A stretch of 64,000 nt of DNA. Origin: an uncultured Pseudomonadota bacterium (GTDB taxonomy: Bacteria; Pseudomonadota; Gammaproteobacteria; Burkholderiales; Rhodocyclaceae). Below, one piece after another: positions 58,580 to 64,000 of this stretch. Below the pieces are notes generated by a model. The model was given only the letters and a program-made list of their open reading frames with translations. It ran no database searches and had not been told where the DNA came from. The position numbers and the translations under genes are program-made. The stretch spans positions 96,597-160,596 of the forward strand of contig CAIQBG010000048.1 in NCBI GenBank assembly GCA_903870055.1, written 5' to 3'. Each line of letters opens with the position of its first letter. The first letter of the stretch is position 1.

Positions 58580-58984
58580 ATGAGCAAAGACCTTAATCCG
58601 GAACTGAATTGGCTTGACGCGCTCCATTTTAATGAAGAAGGCCTGATTCCTGCCATCGCCCAGGACGCCAAATCGGGCGTTATTCTCATGCAAGCATGGA
58701 TGAACCGCGAGTCGCTTGGGCTGACGGTGAAGACGGGCCACGCGGTATACTGGTCTAGATCTCGTCAGAAACTCTGGCGCAAAGGTGAAGTGTCTGGTCA
58801 TGAGCAGAAAGTTCATGGGCTGCGTACAGATTGTGATGGCGATACGATTCTGTTGTTGGTAGAGCAGGTGGGTGGCATTGCCTGTCACACCGGCCGACAA
58901 TCCTGTTTTTTTTACGCGCTGAACGACACGGGTTGGGTTGCTGTCGATCCCGTGCTGCGTGATCCAAAGGAGATGTATCGATGA
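58580..58984 (+). CDS. hisI: Phosphoribosyl-AMP cyclohydrolase
   Basis: 134 aa, stand-alone (not fused to HisE as in enterobacteria). [31 protein letters not shown], the metal motif DCDGDT and [11 protein letters not shown] with zinc cysteines are present. Overlaps hisE by four bases (ATGA). Confidence 0.96.
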   Translation: MSKDLNPELNWLDALHFNEEGLIPAIAQDAKSGVILMQAWMNRESLGLTVKTGHAVYWSRSRQKLWRKGEVSGHEQKVHGLRTDCDGDTILLLVEQVGGIACHTGRQSCFFYALNDTGWVAVDPVLRDPKEMYR

Positions 58985-59310
58985 AAGCTGGTACGCTGGA
59001 AGTACTCAACCGTTTGAGCGAAACGCTTGCGGCCCGTCGTAACGCCGACCCGTCGACTTCCTATACGGCTTCTCTGTTTGCCAAGGGCCCGGATGCCATT
59101 CTTAAGAAAATTGGCGAGGAGTCCGCTGAGCTGATCATGGCTGCCAAAGACGGCAAGCGTCTCCCGATTGTGAATGAAGCAACGGATGTGGTGTACCACA
59201 TCATGGTACTCATGGCTTTCTTTGATATGTCAGTTGATGACATTCTGCAAGAGCTGCATCGTCGCGAAGGCATTTCGGGTATTGACGAAAAGCGCGCGCG
59301 CAAAGTCTGA
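58981..59310 (+). CDS. hisE: Phosphoribosyl-ATP pyrophosphatase
   Basis: 109 aa MazG-like fold. [31 protein letters not shown] and [16 protein letters not shown] hold the Glu/Asp metal ligands. Converts PR-ATP to PR-AMP, step two of the pathway. Confidence 0.95.
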   Translation: MKAGTLEVLNRLSETLAARRNADPSTSYTASLFAKGPDAILKKIGEESAELIMAAKDGKRLPIVNEATDVVYHIMVLMAFFDMSVDDILQELHRREGISGIDEKRARKV

Positions 59311-59325
59311 GACGGGAGAGATTCT

Positions 59326-59682
59326 ATGAGCCAAAGCTGTATTTTCTGCAAGATTGTTGCGGGCGAGATTCCTTCGAAGAAGATCTATGAAGATGAATTG
59401 GTTTACGCCTTTCACGACATCAACCCGCAACGACAAGTACATATTCTGGTGATTCCGAAACATCACCTGACTTCGCTGCAGGATGCCACTACCAGCGATG
59501 AACCAACGCTGGGCCGGATTCTGTCGGTTGCGAATCAATTAGCAACGGAAGCAGGCAGCCCGGGCGGTTTCCGTGTCATCATTAACAATGGCGACATTGG
59601 CTGTCAGGAAGTTCCGCATCTGCATGCGCATATCGTCGGGGGTGACCAACCGGTCGGCCCGATGCTTAAACGTCTTGATTGA
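59326..59682 (+). CDS. HIT-family hydrolase, HinT-like
   Basis: 118 aa. CIFCKIVAGEIPSKK at the start with a CxxC, and the histidine triad HLHAHIVGG near the end. HinT-type enzymes cleave adenosine phosphoramidates. Between hisE and tatA in the standard betaproteobacterial order. Confidence 0.93.
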   Translation: MSQSCIFCKIVAGEIPSKKIYEDELVYAFHDINPQRQVHILVIPKHHLTSLQDATTSDEPTLGRILSVANQLATEAGSPGGFRVIINNGDIGCQEVPHLHAHIVGGDQPVGPMLKRLD

Positions 59683-59708
59683 CGATCAAAACATTCAGGA
59701 GATAAATC

Positions 59709-59942
59709 ATGGGTTCATTTAGCATCTGGCATTGGCTGATTGTGCTGGTCATCATTCTGCTTATTTTCGGTACCAAGAAGTTGCGTAATGTTGGGCAAGA
59801 CCTAGGTGGTGCCGTTAAAGGTTTCAAAGATGGCATAAAAGAGGGCGAAGCCGAAGTGGCTAAGCCTGCCGTTGGTGCTGATACGCCAGCAACACCGCCA
59901 TCTGCCGGTCGCACGGTAGAAGGTGAGCACAGCAAAGGCTAA
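59709..59942 (+). CDS. tatA: Sec-independent translocase subunit TatA
   Basis: 77 aa. Short N-terminal membrane helix [21 protein letters not shown], hinge [10 protein letters not shown], amphipathic helix [15 protein letters not shown] and a flexible polar tail. TatA oligomers form the pathway for folded twin-arginine proteins. Confidence 0.95.
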   Translation: MGSFSIWHWLIVLVIILLIFGTKKLRNVGQDLGGAVKGFKDGIKEGEAEVAKPAVGADTPATPPSAGRTVEGEHSKG

Positions 59943-60016
59943 GTCGGTTGAGGTGCTGATTCGCGATCTTCTAATGGGTCGAGTGTGGGTGCTTTTCCGT
60001 CTGTATTAATACAGTC

Positions 60017-60415
60017 ATGTTCGATATTGGTTTTTCCGAGATTCTGTTGGTGGCCGTTGTCGCGCTCGTCGTGATCGGCCCCGAACGGCTGCCTGGTGTT
60101 GCCCGTAGTGTTGGGCGATTCGCCGGGCGTATGCAACGGTACGTGCATGACATCAAGAGTGACTTCAACCGTGAAGTCGAGCTTGAAGAGATCAGACGGC
60201 TCCAGCATGAGATGGAAAATACCGTACAGTCGATGCAGGAGTCCATGCGCGTCGTAGAAAGCTCCTTGCAACAGGAAGTACGTCAGACAACGTTGACAGA
60301 CCCTTTGCTTCAGGTGGATCAACCTGCGGCACCTAAAGCTAAAAAAGTTGCGGCTCCGGCCAAAGATTCTGAGGGACAGCCTGTGCCTAAAGACGATCAG
60401 CTTAATTTGTTCTGA
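60017..60415 (+). CDS. tatB: Sec-independent translocase subunit TatB
   Basis: 132 aa. N-terminal helix FDIGFSEILLVAVVALVVIGPERLP with the TatB-typical Glu and the hinge GPERLP, then a long amphipathic/coiled helix and a Lys/Ala/Pro tail. With TatC it forms the signal-peptide receptor. 74 bases after tatA; nothing else seen in the gap. Confidence 0.95.
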   Translation: MFDIGFSEILLVAVVALVVIGPERLPGVARSVGRFAGRMQRYVHDIKSDFNREVELEEIRRLQHEMENTVQSMQESMRVVESSLQQEVRQTTLTDPLLQVDQPAAPKAKKVAAPAKDSEGQPVPKDDQLNLF

Positions 60416-60420
60416 CCCTT

Positions 60421-61257
60421 ATGCCGCTATCCCGTTTTAAATTACCCAAGATTTTTTCAAAGCGTTCGCCAGAGCTGGCCGGGCCGCCACCGGCAGGTGA
60501 CGCACCACCGGTTGAAGATGGCTTGCAGGGAAGCATCATCGAGCATCTGATGGAATTGCGTACCCGTTTGGTACGTGCGGGGTTAGCTGTTTTCGTTGTG
60601 TTTCTCGTGCTTTTCCCCTGGGCCAGAGACTGGTACGCCATGCTGGCACAGCCCATGATCGATGTGCTGCCAGTTGGTGGGCAGATGATCGCTACGGATG
60701 TCGTTGGCGTCTTCCTGGTGCCGGTTAAGGTAACGCTGATGCTGGCCTTTCTGATTGCCTTGCCGGTAGTGCTCTGGCAGGCCTGGGCCTTTATCGCGCC
60801 AGGTTTATATCAGCATGAGCGTTCGATGATTGTGCCGTTGATGGTGGCATCGTTGGCACTATTTGCCATGGGTATGGCCTTTGCCTACTTTGTCGTCTTC
60901 CCATCTGTCTTTGGTTTTATGGTTGCCGTGGCGCCGGATGGTGTCGCCTGGATGACCGACATTGATAAATATCTGTCGTTCGTGCTGACCACCTTTATTG
61001 CCTTTGGCGTGACTTTTGAAGTGCCTGTGGTCGTCATTGTGCTAGTTCGTATGGGGATCGTGCCCCTGGAAAAACTGCGTAGCTGGCGTCCCTATGTGAT
61101 TGTGGGCGCATTTGTTATCGGCGCAATCTTTACGCCGCCAGACATCATGTCGCAGGTGTTGCTGGCCGTGCCGCTATGGTTGCTCTATGAATTGGGTATG
61201 TTCGTAGCGCGCTTTATCAAGCCGATCACAAAGCCGGAAGCTGATCAGATCGCCTGA
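60421..61257 (+). CDS. tatC: Sec-independent translocase subunit TatC
   Basis: 278 aa with six membrane helices. The family motif IEHLMELRTRLV begins at about residue 40, so this TatC has an N-terminal cytoplasmic extension of ~30 residues rich in Pro and charge. FPWARDWY, FIAPGLYQHER and the final helix VPLWLLYELGMFVAR are typical. Its last 13 bases overlap the convergent amidotransferase gene. Confidence 0.95.
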   Translation: MPLSRFKLPKIFSKRSPELAGPPPAGDAPPVEDGLQGSIIEHLMELRTRLVRAGLAVFVVFLVLFPWARDWYAMLAQPMIDVLPVGGQMIATDVVGVFLVPVKVTLMLAFLIALPVVLWQAWAFIAPGLYQHERSMIVPLMVASLALFAMGMAFAYFVVFPSVFGFMVAVAPDGVAWMTDIDKYLSFVLTTFIAFGVTFEVPVVVIVLVRMGIVPLEKLRSWRPYVIVGAFVIGAIFTPPDIMSQVLLAVPLWLLYELGMFVARFIKPITKPEADQIA

Positions 61258-62045
61258 TTGGTATGTCGAACCTCAACCGGTTCGCCTGCCCGGAATAGAA
61301 TCAGTGTTCCCGGTTCAATTCGGGTCCATTCTTCGTTATCGGTGAGTGGCGTTGTGGCAATAACGGTTACGCAATCGGTATCGGATGTCACTTCATTAAA
61401 ATCGATAGATACGTCCTCATCCTTGAGGTGCGCCTGATTAAAGGGTGCACGGCGAACGATGTAGTGCAGATCGGTAGAGCAGTGTGCGATGAGCCAGCGT
61501 CCATTTGAGAGCAGGAAATTGGCGGGCCCGTGGGCGCGCAGGACAGCGGCTACCTCAGCCATGGTATCCATCAGGTGCTCGTAGCTCGGAGCCGTAGCCC
61601 CAAAGCGTAGTGCCAGGGTATCTAGTAGAAAGCAGAAAGCACGTTCGCTATCGGTGTTGCCTACCGGAAGATAACGGCCTGAAAGCTCCGGATCAAAATC
61701 AATCAGATTGCCGTTATGGGCGAATACCCAGTACCGCCCCCAAAGTTCTCTTTGGAAGGGATGGGTGTTCTGTAAGCAGATATCGCCCTGGGTTGCTTTG
61801 CGAATATGTGCAACCACATTCATGGATTGAATCGGGTAATCGCGGACTACGGATGCGAGAGGCGATTCGATGGATGGGCTCGGATCCAAAAACACTCGGC
61901 AGCCCCGGCCATCATCACCCTCGAAGAAGCCAATGCCCCAGCCATCACGGTGGACGTCCGTACCACCGCCTCGGCGCGAAAAGCCGCTAAAGGAAAAACA
62001 GATGTCGGTTGGTACGTTACAGCTCATGCCGAGTAGCTGGCACAT
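61245..62045 (-). CDS. Class II glutamine amidotransferase, YafJ-like
   Basis: 266 aa from ATG 62045, chosen so that Cys2 (MCQLLGMSCN) becomes the N-terminal nucleophile after Met removal, as Ntn glutaminases require. FSGFSRRGGGTDVHRDGWGIGFF, AHIRKATQGD, NTHPF and FAHNGNL form the glutaminase site. Only the glutaminase domain is present; the ammonia acceptor is unknown. Convergent overlap with tatC (13 bases). Confidence 0.88.
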   Translation of the reverse strand: MCQLLGMSCNVPTDICFSFSGFSRRGGGTDVHRDGWGIGFFEGDDGRGCRVFLDPSPSIESPLASVVRDYPIQSMNVVAHIRKATQGDICLQNTHPFQRELWGRYWVFAHNGNLIDFDPELSGRYLPVGNTDSERAFCFLLDTLALRFGATAPSYEHLMDTMAEVAAVLRAHGPANFLLSNGRWLIAHCSTDLHYIVRRAPFNQAHLKDEDVSIDFNEVTSDTDCVTVIATTPLTDNEEWTRIEPGTLILFRAGEPVEVRHTNQAI

Positions 62046-62106
62046 GCTTAAAACTCCTGGGATCGTCGCGTATGATCGCAAGATCGGTATTTAAAAGGAA
62101 CGCCGC

Positions 62107-62865
62107 ATGAGCTCGGTCAATCGTGATGTGCTGACGCAGTATCTTGATGATTTGCTCAAACCGGAGGGTTTTAAGGATTATTGCCCAAACGGTTTGCAAG
62201 TGGAAGGCCGGGATGAGATTCGTAGCCTGGTCTGTGGCGTCACTGCCAATCAGTCCCTGCTGGATCTGGCTTTGAAAAGCGGTGCCGATGCCATCCTGGT
62301 CCATCACGGTTGGTTCTGGCGCGGCGAGAACGGGGCGGTGACTGGCATCAAGCGCAATCGCCTGAAAACCTTGTTGGCTAACGACATCAACCTCTATGCC
62401 TACCATTTGCCGCTGGATGCCCACCCCGTGCTGGGTAATAACGCCGGTTTGGCCAAAGCGGCGGGTTGGCAGCAAACCGGGCTGTTCGGCGAACAAAACC
62501 TGGGTTGTATCGGCACACCGGAGGCTGGCAGCACCATCAAGACCCTTACAGATAGACTGACTAAGGTTCTGGGGCGAGCGCCTTTCGTGTTGGCAGAATC
62601 GATGGATCAGCCGGTTCGCCGTGTTGCCTGGTGTACGGGCGGGGCTCAGAGCTATTTCGAGGCGGCCATTCAGGCCGGCGCGGATGTTTTTGTGACAGGC
62701 GAGGTGTCTGAGCCTATGGTGCATCTGGCCAGGGAGACCGGGGTGGCCTACGTGGCTGCTGGGCACCATGCTACCGAACGGTTCGGAGTTCAGGCGCTCG
62801 GAGAGTCGATTGCCAGCCAATTTGGTATCAAAGTGACCTATCTTGAAGTCGATAGCCCGGTTTAA
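62107..62865 (+). CDS. NIF3/YbgI family metal-binding protein
   Basis: 252 aa. YCPNGLQVEG near the start, LVHHGWFWRGE, YAYHLPLDAHP, GEVSEPMVHLA and AAGHHATERFG give the conserved metal-binding His/Asp/Glu set of NIF3 (dinuclear centre) proteins, often annotated as GTP cyclohydrolase I type 2 homologues; true function unclear. Divergent from the amidotransferase gene. Confidence 0.9.
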   Translation: MSSVNRDVLTQYLDDLLKPEGFKDYCPNGLQVEGRDEIRSLVCGVTANQSLLDLALKSGADAILVHHGWFWRGENGAVTGIKRNRLKTLLANDINLYAYHLPLDAHPVLGNNAGLAKAAGWQQTGLFGEQNLGCIGTPEAGSTIKTLTDRLTKVLGRAPFVLAESMDQPVRRVAWCTGGAQSYFEAAIQAGADVFVTGEVSEPMVHLARETGVAYVAAGHHATERFGVQALGESIASQFGIKVTYLEVDSPV

Positions 62866-63094
62866 GCTAGGCAGGTAGCCCCTGGCCGGATGATTCCGGA
62901 ACACCATAATTATGAATTTTAGGGGGTACGCTTTGCTGGCTGCGTGCTAGAATCTTCGTATCCGAGCGGGGTGTCGCTGGCGAATGTCTTAATAGACAGA
63001 AGCTTTCTATCCTGTTTCGGCGCATACGTTCAGATTCGGGCGGGTGGGGGACAATCCGTTCGATATTCGTAACCTTATAAGGCAAGGAAAGCGC
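62866..63094. other. 229-base leader/promoter region of sucC
   Basis: Non-coding between the NIF3 gene and sucC. I see no terminator, no FNR box and no confident sigma-70 pair (TAGAAT near 62950 lacks a good -35). AAGGAA lies 7 bases before the sucC ATG. Confidence 0.4.
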
Positions 63095-64000
63095 ATGAAA
63101 ATTCACGAATATCAGGGCAAACAAATCCTGAAGAAATTCGGCGTAAACGTTCCGCGCGGTATCCACTGCACGAGCGTCGATGACGCCGTCAAGGCAGCGG
63201 AAACCCTCGGCGGTAAAGTTTGGGTAGTTAAGGCCCAGATTCACGCAGGTGGTCGCGGTAAGGGCGGTGGCGTTAAAGTCGCCAAGTCGCTCGACGAAGT
63301 GCGTCAATACGCCAACGATATCCTCGGCATGCAACTGGTTACACACCAAACTGGCCCAGAAGGCCAGAAGGTTCGTCACCTGCTGATCGAAGAAGGCGCC
63401 GACATCCAGCATGAATACTATGTCGCAGCGCTGACCGATCGCGCAACGCAGGCAGTAGCCATCATGGCCTCGTACGAAGGCGGCATGGATATTGAAGAAG
63501 TTGCACATAAGACACCAGAAAAGATCGTTACCGTTTTCGTTGATCCGCTCGTTGGTCTGACCGACGCGCAGGCACTGACTCTTGCCAAGGGCATGGGCAT
63601 GAACGAAGCTTCGATTCCACAGTGTGTTGATACGCTGAAAAAGCTGTACACCTGCTACATGGAAACCGATGCATCGTTGGCCGAAATCAACCCGCTGATT
63701 CATGAATCTGACGGTACGGTTAAGGCAATTGACGCCAAGTTCAATTTCGACTCCAACGCGCTTTACCGTCAGGATGAGATCGTTGCAATGCGCGATCTGG
63801 ACGAAGAAGATGCCGACGAAGTCGAAGCTTCGAAGTTTGATCTGGCCTACATCTCGCTCGACGGCAATATCGGCTGTCTGGTGAACGGTGCTGGTCTGGC
63901 CATGGCGACCATGGACACCATCAAGCTGTTCGGTGCTGAGCCAGCTAACTTCCTCGACGTCGGCGGCGGTGCCACGACTGAGAAGGTTACCGAAGCATTC
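63095..64000 (+). CDS. sucC: Succinyl-CoA synthetase beta subunit, 3' truncated by window edge
   Basis: 302 codons are present, open to the last base. [17 protein letters not shown] at the start, the ATP-grasp lysine region [55 protein letters not shown] (landmark only) and DVGGGAT identify SucC. With SucD (expected just beyond the window) it makes succinate and ATP in the TCA cycle. ATG 63095 has AAGGAA upstream. Confidence 0.96.
   Translation, partial: MKIHEYQGKQILKKFGVNVPRGIHCTSVDDAVKAAETLGGKVWVVKAQIHAGGRGKGGGVKVAKSLDEVRQYANDILGMQLVTHQTGPEGQKVRHLLIEEGADIQHEYYVAALTDRATQAVAIMASYEGGMDIEEVAHKTPEKIVTVFVDPLVGLTDAQALTLAKGMGMNEASIPQCVDTLKKLYTCYMETDASLAEINPLIHESDGTVKAIDAKFNFDSNALYRQDEIVAMRDLDEEDADEVEASKFDLAYISLDGNIGCLVNGAGLAMATMDTIKLFGAEPANFLDVGGGATTEKVTEAF

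Noticed and set aside
62017..63703. Two ~280-296-codon minus-strand frames opposite the NIF3 gene and sucC
   Set aside because: Both lie antisense to clear conserved genes; no motif, no start signal.

Overview
The window looks like chromosomal backbone of a betaproteobacterium of roughly middle GC (impression from reading, not computed). The evidence is gene order: aroA-cmk, rpsA, ihfB, lapA, lapB; then rfaE1, hldD, cysM; mlaFEDACB, a two-gene ABC exporter, ibaG, murA; and hisGD...BHAFIE, a HIT gene, tatABC. These blocks are typical of Burkholderiales and Rhodocyclales. A phasin suggests polyhydroxyalkanoate storage, sucC and a monomeric isocitrate dehydrogenase point to a working TCA cycle, and a perfect FNR-type operator suggests oxygen-responsive control. 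I cannot name the genus.

Layout. 1-4.6 kb: end of an AroA-Cmk fusion, ribosomal protein S1, IHF beta, and the LPS-regulating LapA/LapB. 4.7-10.7 kb: nucleotide-sugar and LPS-core genes (ugd, rfbB, rfbD, rfaE1, hldD) ending in cysM. 10.7-12.5 kb: a PolB-type exonuclease, an MNT/HEPN pair resembling a type VII toxin-antitoxin module, and tRNA-Ser(GGA) with its own promoter and terminator. 12.6-14.2 kb: an AT-richer patch with a divergent CruF-like/YceI pair. 14.2-18.2 kb: an unrecognised protein, a membrane-anchored DnaQ-like exonuclease and a DUF748/AsmA-like envelope protein. 18.2-30.6 kb: mostly housekeeping genes (icd, a methyltransferase, yaeQ, a GIY-YIG protein, a flavin oxidoreductase behind the FNR box, rmuC, an ABC-F ATPase), two small exported proteins, two transporters and DUF2237. 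30.6-44.3 kb: phasin, cysK, glmS, OFA transporter, rhodanese, uvrA, MFS, ssb, kup, rfaE2 and a diiron ferritin-like protein. 44.5-51.5 kb: the lipid-asymmetry (Mla) operon, ABC exporter, ibaG and murA. 51.6-61.3 kb: histidine biosynthesis broken by two chromate-transporter genes and an inverted hisC, then hinT-like and tatABC. 61.2-64 kb: a class II amidotransferase, a NIF3 protein and the start of sucC.

Envelope biogenesis dominates. Heptose synthesis is split between rfaE1/hldD and a distant rfaE2; dTDP-sugar, UDP-glucuronate and UDP-GlcNAc precursors come from rfbBD, ugd and glmS; murA starts peptidoglycan synthesis; LapB controls LPS output and Mla maintains outer-membrane lipid asymmetry. 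No gene-free gap exceeds about 300 bases, and I see no insertion sequence, prophage or CRISPR array.

I found no clear new multi-gene system. The items most worth checking are the atypical HEPN/MNT pair (HEPN motif lacks the usual tyrosine), the FNR-box flavin oxidoreductase with a four-cysteine C-terminal cluster, the AT-rich CruF/YceI pair, and the membrane-tethered exonuclease with its unrecognised upstream partner.
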